Source of the DNA: Chrysemys picta bellii
Taxonomy: Eukaryota > Chordata > Testudines > Emydidae
DNA: 64,000 nucleotides
Direction of reading: 5' to 3'
NCBI RefSeq assembly: GCF_011386835.1
Contig: NC_088809.1
Coordinates: 19,512,567 to 19,576,566, forward strand
Shown in pieces: positions 38,301 to 50,300 of the stretch. Made by a program: the position numbers and the translations under genes. Position 1 is the stretch's first letter. Every line of letters begins with the position of its first letter. The notes under the pieces were generated by a model. It did no database searches. It was not told the origin of the DNA and worked only from the letters and a program-made list of their open reading frames with translations.

Positions 38301-41300
38301 CAGGTTCAAGGGGAGAGACAGGCTCAGCGAGGTTGGGATTTCACTGGCAGAATAGGAGGAACTCGGTGTCACCCATTCCCTGGCTGTGCAGCCAGCTGCT
38401 CCTTCCGCCACGGCGGCGTCTGGGGCTTAGCCCCCGCGGGGAGACGCCAGGCAGCGCCAGCGGAGAGCCGGGGGACAGGATCCAGCGTGACACGGTGTGG
38501 CGCTCTGCCCGCCTGTAGGGGTGGCCGGGCCATGGAGAGAGGTTGACGGGCCCGCTATGGCCGTGGCTGACGGAGGGGCTCTTTTAGCTCAGGCAGGAGA
38601 GGCTCCGGCTTCAGGATCCAGAGGTCCCAGGGTGGATCCCCACTGCCGACGACCGGCCGGGGGGCTGAAGCCTCAGCTAAGCAGCCCCGCCATATTGGTT
38701 AGAGCCCAGCCCCACGTCTCCTTCAGGGCGCAGGACGCCACCCGCTTCCTGCCAAGAGGCAATTTGCACCTGGGCGGCCCCTAGCCCTTCCAAACTCCCC
38801 CCGCCCAGGGCCTGCTGCAGGCGCGAGGGCTGCCTGGAGCCTCTGCCCGCTGCATCAGATTCCCCAGCGATGTCCTAATGGCTTTGTGAAATACCGGCTG
38901 CTCTGCGCCGGTCATTGATAACATCCCGCTGCCCTCCTATCCCGGGGGGGATGGCTTCATTACTGGGCAGGGGGAGGAGGGAGCGCTGAGTTCAGGTTTA
39001 AGGGCCTTAGCCCAGGTGGTTGCTTGCCCTGCATTATTCACGGCCCCGGAGATCCGCAGTGCAATACCGGCAGCTGCCGGAAGCGGTAGGGCCAGCGCCT
39101 GGTGTGAGTCAATCGAATTACACCCAGGGGAGCTTTGGCCCTTCCCCCCAAGCCACGGACAGATTAACCCTTTGTGCTGCGTGGCCCAGCCCAGCCCAGC
39201 CCAGGAGGGAGCGAGCCGGGGAAGGAGGGTGGAGAAGGACGGAGCAGTGAGGGGAAGGATCGTGGCCTCCCTGGCCCAGTACCTGTCTCGTCTGTGTTTC
39301 TTCCCATTCTTCTTTTTCTTCTCCTTCCGGAGGGGCGAGGAGCTGTCGCAGCTGGAAAGCAAACACGGGTGCCTTTGAATGGTGGGTGGGGTGGGACCTT
39401 CCTGCCCCGGGACGGGGCCTCCTTAGGGCCGCAGAGTTTGCTAGGACCAGTGTCTGAGAACACGGCCCCCTCCTCCCGGATACCCGGCATGGGCCCGAAC
39501 CCTCCCGAACAGCCAGCGCCGTGTCCCCATGAGCCGGCGCACACCCAGCCCGACGCAGGGAGGTTTCAGAGAGAAAGGCTGAGATCCCTCCAAGCGGCCA
39601 AAGGGGTTTGGACACCGAATTATAACAGGGTGTTCAAATCCACTGGGTGGCTCAGAAAGTCTCAGCCAGCAAAAATAGTCAAGAGCATTAAAGAGGGTCT
39701 GAAAAATGGGGGAAAGGATTTTCCTGGGGGGTCTTTTGATTGAAATTTTGTTTAAAAATGTGATTGAAATGGTTTTTTAAACGTTCCGGCCACCTCTAAA
39801 AACACTTCTGTTGCATCTCAGCGCCACCTTGTGGTCCCTGCAGGATCTAACAGGAAACGGGTCACAAAGCCCCTGGGCCAAAGATTCCTAATTAGTATTA
39901 TGATTTCTGCTAATCGTAGGCGCTGTGCAAACACAGACTGAACTGAGAGCCCCTGCCCCAAAGAGCGTCCAGGCTACGGAACCTTAACCCACCAGCTGGA
40001 ATCGGATTCGCCAAAGCCCTCAGCGCTGGCGCGTCCACTGAAATCGCCCTTCTGCAAATCCTGGCTCGAGTCAGCTTGCGGGCGCCAGCTGGTGCCAATC
40101 AGTGCCGCCCTGCAGGCTTCCCTGGTGGCAGACTCACTGCTATTGTTCCTCAGGCAGCTAGATCACAGCTAGCTCCGGTCTGTCTCTGTGTGAGGCGCCC
40201 GTAGATACCCACCCAGCTGGCTCAGGGAGGCACAAACCGATGCGCAGGGCATTGGCTCGGCGTGACGTATCGCCTGTTCCTGAGCCGAAGAGCCCACAGC
40301 TTGACTTCGGCGGGGGTTCCACGTGGGCACGGCCCGAGCAGAAGCTGGGGAGGGAGCCGAGGGTTTGGCCCATGGCTTGCAGCTCTGGGAATATGGACTT
40401 ACTCGAGTGAGGGAAGAGCCCTGTGCTGGGAAGAATGGCCAGCCTGCTTGCCGCCTCCCATCCCTTACATTTCAGGGGGCCCGCGAGGAGGAGAAGGAGG
40501 AGGAGCAGGCTCCCGCGTCACTCACCTGCGCTCTGATCCGGGTTTCCTCTTTTTGCTGACATTGGGGGAGGAAACAGATAAACCACATGTTAGTGGCAGC
40601 AGCGTCTTGCCTGTGGGCAGAGGGCCAGAGCCCGGGACCCATTCAGGAGCTGGGCCCCCAACGGGGACCTTCCACTTAGCCCTTGCTGTAGGGCTCGGGG
40701 CCCAAATCCTGCTCAGTTACCACCACCCTGATGTTGAGCATCAGTCTCCCCACCCCGGGCCGGGCCTGCTCCCAGCACGTGCCCTGAAGTTTGTTCGGCT
40801 GGCTGATGGCACGTCTGCTAATGACATAATTCCATGCGATGATTATCTCATGCACGCACAGTAATTGCCTCGTTAGGACGTGGCATTGCAGAGAGGGGAA
40901 ACATTACGGGGCTGGGTGCGTTCCAGGACAAAAACCACACAAACGCCCGTCAGAGGTGCCAGAGCTCCCAGCGGCAGAGAGAGCCGGGCAGCCCCAGACA
41001 AGGAGGGGATGGAAGTGGCCACAGCGACAAAGGGTCCTTGAACGTGCTTGATTGTGCTTGGCAACTGGGGGCGAAGGGAATTACCCCTCCGCTGTTATCG
41101 CCTGTTCTCAGTTTGCATTGGAGCCAGGGTGGCCATATTTACCAAAGTAAAATCGGGACCCCGTACGGGGCTGGTCCGAGCTGCCTGTCTGACATCACCG
41201 TTTGCCTGAGGACACACACAACCCCCCGTCTCCCACGGGGCTGTCCCAAGCCACCTGGCATTGCTGCTCGCCCGAGCCCAATGGCACCCAGGACTGGGGC

Positions 41301-44300
41301 TGACTCCCCGCACCCCACATCCCCCTGGGCCGACTGCCCGAGCACCACACTGCCTGGGCCTGGGTTTGTCCACCTGAGCCCCATGACTCCCTGACTCCCC
41401 AAGACCCACGTCACCCTGGGCTGACTGCCTGAGCCCCGCCATCCAGCACCTCGTGTCGCCACTGGCCTCCCCAAACATTCCTCTGCTCCCCATTAGCTGG
41501 CACTCTTGCCAACTGATCAGAGCAACTTGCAACTGGCAAGGGCAAATGGGACAAATGCCCAGTTTTGCCAAAAAAAAGTCAGGACGTCCGGGACAGGGCT
41601 TATAAAGGGGACTGCCCCGGCCAAAACGGGTTGTATGTTGGTCACCCTAATTAGAGCCTTACTGTAAGGTGCGTGTGTGCATGTCTGGATGTGTGTGTGT
41701 CCTTCCCTCTGGCAGTTGTGTGTGTGTTTGTGCATGCCTGGAGCTGTGCATAGTTCTAGCTCTCTGTTATCTTCATCTCTTTGTGTGTGTGTGTGTGTCC
41801 ATAACAGTGTCTTTCCTTCTCTGCATGTCTCTGGATCTGTGCGTATGTCGGTGTTGTACCTCACGGTGTGTGTCTGTGCATAGCAATCTCAGTGGTGTGT
41901 GTGTGTGTGTGTGTCCGTCACAGCATCTCGCTATCAACAATCCTGCCTCTCTCTCCGCCTCGGTGAGTGTCTCTGGGTTTCCGCCTGGGATTACAGGCAG
42001 CCTCCCCTCGCCCTGTCTGACCCCAGCAATCCAGCACCGGGCACTTGGCCACGCCAGGCAGGACAGGGAAACACTGCTGCCCCGTGGCAGCTGGGACCCA
42101 TGGCATGCCCCTGAGTTGAACCACGCTCACACCTAACAGGGTCACACGCTGACTCCGGGTGGGATGGGTGGAATTTAAGACTCAAGGGCAATGTAGCTAG
42201 CTGTGGGGGTCCTGTTAACATGCCTGGGAGCTGGGTGACTAATTCCCATTGACCCCAAAGCTCGGCGCTGGCTTCTGAGAGGCTCGGATTATCCTAACTC
42301 TGCATATTCAGAGAGTCACCTTGCCTCTTAAAGTGGTGACGCCATATCCATTTCTGGGCCCTTCCCTCTCAAGTGAAAGTTTGCCAAGTGGTGAAAAGGA
42401 ATGTGTCAGACTCCCTCTGAATCCACCTGTTGCTGGAGCGGGAGGCACGCCCCAGGGGGTGGTGTCTGGGACAGAGTCCCAGGGAACGGGGAGGGGAGAG
42501 CCGAACAAACAGAGGGAGAGGGTGGATGGAGAGGAACAAGGATAAGGCAGGAGTTGGGGTTGGCAGGGGAGTACCGGGCTGGGGCACAGGAAGGCAGTCG
42601 GTCCCTGATTAATCACCAGCCAGGCCGGGCTCATTAAAGTTGCTGGCTAGGCTCTGCAGACAGTCATTAGCGGTGCCAAGGCAGGGGGAGGTGGCTGTGC
42701 CGGGCGAGGCATGCAAGGAACAGCGGGGACAGGGCATGGGGCGGCACATCCCCTGCTCAGAGACTGCCCCCACGTGCCGAGGCCCACCGGGGTGCCCCCA
42801 GGTAACGGGGCGAGGGGCGTGGCATGGCCTGATCAGGACCTTCTAGACAGACGCAGGCCTGGGCTCTCTGTTTGGGATTCTGGCAATGGTGGAGCGGTCT
42901 CCTAATTGGGCTCAGCATGTGTCACAGCAGGGCTGGGCCGAAGCTGGAATGGCCCCATGGAATGGGCCACAGCGCCTGTTCGCACAAGCTATGGGAACAG
43001 ATGCTTTCTCCTCCCTGGCTGCCCCATGCAGGCAGTGCGCCAGGTGGACTTGGCCAGCAGATCCCCCAGGCAGGGGTCTGAGCCCCATTCTAACACCTGC
43101 CTGAGCCGCCCGGCCAGCTGCATGGGGCAAAAACGAGAGGGGATGGCACCCGGCGTGGCTAGAGTTCGGATCGCGCATCATGGGAGACACCCCCTCTGCT
43201 ACACTCCCCCGTCTCTCTAATATGCTGACCCTTTGGGGGCCAGATCCTTGGCTACCGCTGTGCAAAAGGGGACCCCCAGCTGCTGAGGAGCCCCCCAGCA
43301 CCTCGGCTTTCCAAACCGGGGCAGCTCAGGGGCGTGACATGGTGGCCAGAGGGAGGCAGGACCGTAGCAGACAGATTCAGCAAGCATAAGCTAGAGCAGC
43401 CCGGTGGTCCCTCTACTTTACGCGAGGAGTCAATTGAGCCCTAGGATCGAGGGTGGGGGGGAATCCATCCCAGAGACTCTAGGGGGACAGACAATATTGC
43501 CTCCATCTGCCCTGGGAATGCTGGGATTTCTGTGAGGGGCTGGGAGCCTGCCAGACAGCAGTGTCGCCACCAATTCATATGGGCCTTGGGGTCAGCACAC
43601 CAGCTTGGGACAGACAGCAAGCGAGCGAGCTTTTTGCACCAACAGCTTCCTGTCTGGGTGGAAAACACTCCAAAGAAACTCGTAATGAAGCCATAAAACC
43701 ACCCCCAGTCCATGGAACCAGCCCTGGTCATTTGTCATTTCCAGGGGAGGCGGCGTGGCTAACGGCTGGGCTGGGACTCCGGACTCCCGGGTTTCATAGG
43801 CACTGACTCGCTGTGGGTAGGGCTACACTGCAGTGGGAGGTCTGAGCGCTGCTCGTGTAGGTTTCCCTGAGCTCGCTTTGTTCTAGCCACAGCAGTAACC
43901 CTGGGTACTTATTCGAGTGGCGGCATTCGCTTTACTGTTACTGGAGCTGGCTGGATCAACGCTAGCTGGGGTAGGTCACCAGATGCGGCAGACGCCTCCC
44001 ACTGCAGAGTAGACGTACCCTACGTGACCTTAGACAAGGCATTCCCCCCCCCCGCGTTGTGCCTCAGTTTCCCCATCTGTAAAGCAGGGATAAGGGAGCC
44101 CATTAAATGCCAGCATCAGGGGGCGCATCTCTCCGAGTCTCCCCTCCCCACAGTCTGACCGGTCAGCGTCCTGCTGAGGCTGCAGCGTGAGCCGCATAGT
44201 CATTGTGGGCCCACGGCGGGCCAGGCCTGAGCCTGCTGCTTGGGCAGGAGATGGGGGGATGGCGGGAGGCCGGAGGAGGGGCAGGCTGCCGCATCGATGG

Positions 44301-47300
44301 GGGAAGAGAAGGTGTTCTGGCAGGTGCTGGGGAATATCCAAGCCAAGGGTCACACTGCAGGGCGAACGCCGGCACCCCCGGGCTGCCCTGCTCCCCGGGA
44401 GTCCCAGGGACTCCGAGAGCCAGCCCAGGGCACGAGGGATGAGGTCAAAGAAGGGAACCTCAGGCTGGGGCGAGGGGGAGCATTGTGGTAGGCGCTGCAG
44501 CCGTATAGGGAAGGCGCAGGAGTTCCTGGCTCTGGCACTCCAGGGGCAGCTGTCGGCCCAGACCGGGCGCTTCCACTGGGCCCTTTGGCCCAGCCCCACA
44601 GTGCTGGCTGCCCCACCCTAGCCAGGGGAAGGGGAGGGGAGGGGAGGGAGAGGGTGGCTGGCGAAGGGCTGAGGGTCCTGCTTGGCTTGGGGACAGGCAG
44701 GTATCCCCCTCCCAGTGGCGGGGTGCATGGACCGGGCCAGAGCAGCGGGGCGGGGCGGGCAGGTGACTCACCGGCTCCGGCGATGACCCGATTTCTTTTT
44801 CTTTTTCTTCTTGGGTGGCGGCGAGGGGGAGCTGCTCATCCTCCTCTTCAGCCTGCGGGGGAGGGGAGAGGCTCAGGGCGGGGAGCAGTAACCGTGAGCC
44901 CCCCCACGACCCAGCCCCTGCGCAGCGCGGTGGGGGGTGCCTCACCCCCAGTGTGTGTCGGGGGGAAGAAGTGTGTCTATCTGGCCAGGTCTTTGTTAGG
45001 GATAAAGGGGTTTTCAAGGTGACATAGTAACTAGCACATGTTAAAATGCTAGTGTAGACACAGCTGTTTATATCTCAGCGTGTGCGGGAGGATGTCAGCC
45101 CTATGGGGGAGCCTAGAATTTATCGTAACCAGCTAACACGTGTTAAAACTACGGCCTACTGCTGCTCCCTGCTAGGATAACAACCTACCACTGCTCCCCG
45201 CTAGGATAACAACCTACCGCTGCTACCTGCTAGGATAACAACCTACTGCTGCTCCTCGCTAGCAGAGCTGTGCCTGTAGCTCAAACAACAGAGGTTAGCA
45301 CTGTGACGCTGAAGATCTCAGGCTCGAGCCAATGTGGCAGGGGGTGGTGATTACAGAATCTCATCAGCGAGCCTCCAGGTGATCATTGCTTAGGAGAGGA
45401 GTAACGGGCGCACGTACAATACACCGCACCGTGTTCCCCCCCGGCAGGTGCTGGACGCTCACGTTAACAGACATGGCCGCAGACGGAGACACGCCAGGCT
45501 TGGGTTCTGAACTCATCTGCTGCCGTGACCCAGCCACGCTGCCTGGGAGCACCCGGGCTCGACCGCTCCCACTGGTCGATGGGGCAGCTTGTCCGTGTGA
45601 TGCACTGGCGCAGGGCCTGAGTCCAAGCTCTTTGAAACCGACGGGCCCACCCTGGGCTTTGGCTCGGGTCCGGAGTGCTCGGGCCAGGTCCCTCTCTCCT
45701 GGCTCTCCCAGCCTGCCGCGGGCCCCTTTAGCTTAGGGCTTGTGCTTCTGCTGCTGAAGGAGGCTAACCGGGTTCCTTGGGGGCTGGCAGTTTGTTCCTT
45801 TGGAACCAGGTTTCTACGCCCACTGATGTGTGTCTACATGTGTCCTTACAAGGAAGCTGTGCGGCGACCCCTTGTGGTGGATGTGTGCATCGGCATGGCA
45901 GTACCTGCCTTGGCAGAAAGATTCTGCAGGAAGCCAGAGGTCTGGCTTTGGCACTGGGCTGGCAGCATTGAAATGATCATTTATTTTTCATCTCAAAGGG
46001 CTTTCCTGCCCCCCCTCGCACCTAACCACCAGAAGGAGGGAGCCCACCGAGAGCAGCAATAAGGGGAACCATCAAAGGGCTGGAAGGACTGCCCGCCGAG
46101 GGAAGATTAAAAGCGCTAAAGCTGCGTGGCTTGATTAAGTGGGTACACGACTGTCAGCAAACGTGTGGCGGCTGGAAACAGCTGGGAGGGAGAGAAATCT
46201 GCTCAGGGCATGAGCGGGGGTGTGTGCATTGCTAGAAGTGATGGGATCACAGGAAGGAAGGAAAGATTTAGGCTAAACATTAGAGAAAGCATCCCAGCCC
46301 TGGGAGGTGTTAAGTTGCATTGGAGGGTCCCAAGGGAAGGAGTGGGAGCTCTGTTGCTTGGCCACTGGAAACTAGATGGTCCCCCATGGGGGTCGGATTA
46401 AGCGAGCCCACGTGCCTCCTTTGGAAAGCTCTTACTGCACACACAAAATGTACGTGCAAATGATTGCACGCCTGATTGGCACGTGCAATTCCCGTGCTTC
46501 GTGGCACAGGCTGGGCACTATTCTGCACGCATTCAGCTGCCCGCTGGGCGTGGGTCGTTGTTGCAACTGGGCACACATATTAGGCCCCCGTTTGCCTGCA
46601 CATGTGGCCACAGTCCCAGTCTGACCTTTTTCCAAACTGGGCCTCCTGTGTCTTTCCCAGGTTGAAGATTTGTCGAATCCAGGGCTGAGAGCGGCTCACT
46701 GGCCCCAAATCCCAGTTCAGGTGGTACTGGGAGGAGCGCTTGGTTCTCAGGTGTACCCTTGGCCGCCTGCAAACACTCGAAGGCTGTGTGTGTTGGAAAG
46801 TGACCTGTTCTCCTAAGAGCCCTGGAGCGGAGCTGGTGCCAATAATGTAAGCATGTTCTCCGGGGGACCCGGGCATGGATCTGGCACTCTCAAATGCCCC
46901 CCTGCCAGCCCCCCAGCCACTCACCTGTGCTCTCTGTGGCTGCAGTGGTCTCGGTAGCAGTCGGTTGGGCAGTCACATGGCAGCAGGCAGCCCTCTCCGT
47001 ACGCTGGGTACTCCATGGAGTACTCCTCCATGTGGTGGTTTTCGATCACTCTGCCCAAAGGAGAAGAACCAGTTTCAGCAGGTTTGTCACTGACTATAGA
47101 CCAGGCCGTGCCAACGCCACCATCGCCCCAGGCCTGTGCCTAGCCTGTCCTTGGGGGGGCATCTCTCCAAAGGCCTAGTTCGAGGTGCCTTCTCCTCCAG
47201 CCATACTGGTGCCCTAACCACTGGGCCATCTGTCCTGTGGCCCCGTGGGGCTCTAGCCCAAAGCAGATCACTGGCAACCAGGCCACTGGAGAAATGCATC

Positions 47301-50300
47301 AGCAATACAAATGCCCCATGGGTGAGTTTCCTTGAGCCCAGGTGCAGGCTCTGTTTCATTAAAATGTGACTGCTAATTACCCTGGAATTAGTCAGTGGCC
47401 CAGACGTTCCTCTGGCAGCAGCAGCAAACCAAGCCCCAAAGACGGCAGGATTTCATGCGAGTGATAGAGAGACAGAGAGCTGCGTGGGCAGCAGCCCCGT
47501 GCCACACAAGTTGGGAGACCCATCCTGCCGGAGGGCCGGGCCCCTTTTTGGAAAGCAATGACTGGCAGTAGTTCCCCGGACCGCTCGTTCCAGCCTGAGA
47601 TGGGATCTGAGCCCAACCTGTCTCAGGGGAGAGCAGATACATCCCTTTCTATTGCAGGGGCTTCCACTCGGTCTGATGGGGGCAACACAGCACCCAGAAC
47701 AAGGGGGTCCTGGTCCTAGGTGCTACCGTAATACACCGAATAAACAACACGCAGCCCCCAGTTCAATGGGACCCTGGTCCGGGATGGGGCTCCTAGGTGC
47801 TACCGTAATACACCTAATAAACAACATGCAGCCCCCAGTTCAATGGGACCCTGGTCCATGATGGGGCTCCTAGGTGCTACCGTAATACACCAAATAAACA
47901 ACACGCAGCCCCCAGTTCAATGGGACCCTGGTCCTGGACGGGGCTCCTAGGTGCTACCGTAATACACCTAATAAACAACACGCAGCCCCCAGTTCAATGG
48001 GACCCTGGTCCGTGACGGGGGTGCCTAGGTGCTACCGTAATACACCTAATAAACAACATGTAGCCCCCACCACAATGGGGTCCCGGTCCGTGACGGGGGC
48101 CCCTAGGCACTCCCACCACACATCTAACTAACAATACGATGCCCCAAGAGGCCGTAGACCAGCCAGCCTCACCTGGAGGAGTGTCACAATCTGGCCCTGG
48201 TGGCCTTTGTTACAATGGAAGGACTGTTGGGGATGTAAATCACAGAGGGTGAACTTGATCAAGCACGAGGCCTAGGGACCAGGGAGACCCACGTCAGCCC
48301 CGAGAGGACTCAGTGGGAGGCCTGGCCTCTGTTTCTGATTTTCCGGGTGATGCTCCGGGGCCCATGGGACTTTCCCACCCGGATGTTCGCCCACGGAGAA
48401 CCCCACTCCAGTCTCTAAAGAAGCTGAATTCTGCCTCTGGCTCCTTCCGTCCAAAGAGCCCAGCGGATGGCACGAGCCCTGAGTGAGAACTGGGCCTACT
48501 GAAGTCAATGGGCGTCTGGTAGCGCCGGGATTCCACCCGTCATGAGGAAACTGAGGCACAGGGCGCTGAAGGGAGTCACACAGAGAGGCAGCGGCAGAGG
48601 AACCCAGGAGTCCTGATGCCCTGCCCCTGGACCGCACTCAGCAGCAGAGAACCGATTCAAGGGGCTGGACTCTGGAGCACGCTATGCCCAGGAGGTGGGG
48701 GGCTCATGGGGGTGGCACAGACGGCACCAGGATGAAGAACTCTGCCACCCCTGCCAAGACTAGAGGTTACTCCCCAGGGGCTGAATGTGCGGCCTATCTC
48801 TGCGCTGGGCTCTACATAGAGCTGCAATGCACCCAAATGCACCACCTCCAGTGCCTTAAAGTGGGAATCCCCTCGCACGAGGCAGTGCCTTGCCTACAGC
48901 CCCCACCCCCCGCAGTGCCCCTGGCTTTGCCCGCTGGGATCAGGCAGCATCTCCACCAGATGCCTTCATGGCTGCCCTCCCCTCATGCACTGGGGCTCCT
49001 CCTTCCCTCGGCACTGCGTGGTTGGAGCCCCATGCTCTGATGTGGCTCCCGTCAGTGGGGGGCGTCTCTACTCCCAGGGAGAAGCAGCAGCAGGCGGTGT
49101 AATGGGGAGCAAAAACCCTCTAGCAAAATGTTACAGAACATTCCCCCACCACCACCACCAGCGCGTCCCCCCACGCTCTGCAGGGGGCACTGCCTATGTC
49201 CCAACCTCAGCGGGCCTGAGGAGCTGCACGCATGGAGGCGCTCGCAGGGGGTTCAAACCTGGCTTCTTCCCTCTGATCTCGGCAGGGCCGCCCAGAGGAT
49301 TCAGGGGGCCTGGGGCAAAGCAATTTCGGGGGCCCCTTCCATAAAAAAAAAGTTGCAATACCATAGAATACTATATTCTAGTGGGGGCCCCTGTGGGACC
49401 CGGGGCAAATTGCCCCCCTTGCCCCCCCCCCCGGGCGGCCCTCGATCTCGGCTCTTCCCCCTCCCCGGGCATCGCGGTATTCACTGTTTCCCCGTTTGTT
49501 AGCTGGGTCCCCCTGCACACGAACGGCTCCATGGGGGCAGCTCCGGCAGAGACACACGGGGGCCAACGAGGGGGCCTGTCAATATGCCTGTCAATATGCA
49601 GCTTAGTGAGTGGTTGGGGAAAGCGAAGGGGGCGCCCCAGGCCAGTGAGAGAGGCTCGGGGCAAGCCCTGGGGGCAAGTCTCGCTTCTGAGCCGCACGGC
49701 AGGCTCGGGGGCGGGCGTATGTGCCCTAGGCACTGCAGCCGAAATGGGCCACCCGTCTTTGCCCTGCGGAGAGCTGGAGCGGTGCAGCTGGGCTGGGGAT
49801 TTCAGGCCACGGCGGGGGAGGCTCGGCAGCTGTGGTCACAAGGAACGGCTGGCTAGGGAGAGGCAGCTTGGCCCAGTCAGTCTCCCGTCTCTGCCCCGTC
49901 CCCTCCATGCCAATGACCCACGCTCATTTATACTCCTGGCTTCAGTGCTTTTCTAGCTTTGCCTGCATCCTAGTGTCTTGGGAGTTTGGCTCGTGCTACA
50001 GCATGAAATTTGCTGCTGCCTGCGTCACCCAACGGCCAGGACGGGCACTGCAGAAGTTGCTTGGCATGGCTGGCGACGTCCGGAGCAAGCACTCTTGCCC
50101 TTGGCCCCAGTGCCCACGGAGAAGGCGCAGAGCACAGACTGATCTTTCCCCACGGCTGAAGCTGCAAGGAGGCAGTGGGCAGAGCTGTGCGGAGCCGGGA
50201 AGTGGAAAAGCCACGTGACGGAGGTAAGGAGGCAAATTTCTGACTCTCTGGGTGGATTTGTCCGGGCGCATGCTGGGCGTGGGCACCTGTGCCTGGTTTG

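Larger units (their letters stand above)
40556..44771 (-). other. SRRM3: SRRM3 intron
   Basis: Intron of 4216 bases. Contains a hAT-type element (41125-41649), a TG-rich low-complexity block (41665-41920), an inverted-repeat element (43815-44021) and a MIR-like scrap (44035-44100). The stretch 40780-40880 has an AT-rich, ATTA/TAAT-containing sequence without repeat signature. The stretch 41925-43810 shows nothing I recognise. Confidence 0.7.
44853..46924 (-). other. SRRM3: SRRM3 intron
   Basis: Intron of 2072 bases. Holds half-elements of a small inverted-repeat family (45027-45063), a 29-bp tandem array (45156-45270), a possible tRNA-like SINE head (45272-45345) and a CR1 fragment (46065-46400). 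Nothing recognised between 45350 and 46060. Confidence 0.7.

Noticed and set aside
45272..45345. tRNA-like sequence (also at 2470, 11225 and 38575)
   Set aside because: A- and B-box-like words are present, but the acceptor and anticodon stems do not pair. Similar pieces recur in the window, so SINE heads fit better than tRNA genes.
44772..47050. Assignment of the gene to SRRM2 or SRRM4
   Set aside because: SRRM2 has cwf21 but no eMIC domain and is far longer. SRRM4 has eMIC but no cwf21, and its eMIC differs at the [18 protein letters not shown] positions as I know them. Presence of both domains fits SRRM3.
47695..48125. Regular direct repeats that could suggest a CRISPR array
   Set aside because: Units are head-to-tail copies of 77-78 bp without unique spacers, in vertebrate intronic DNA. 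It is a minisatellite.
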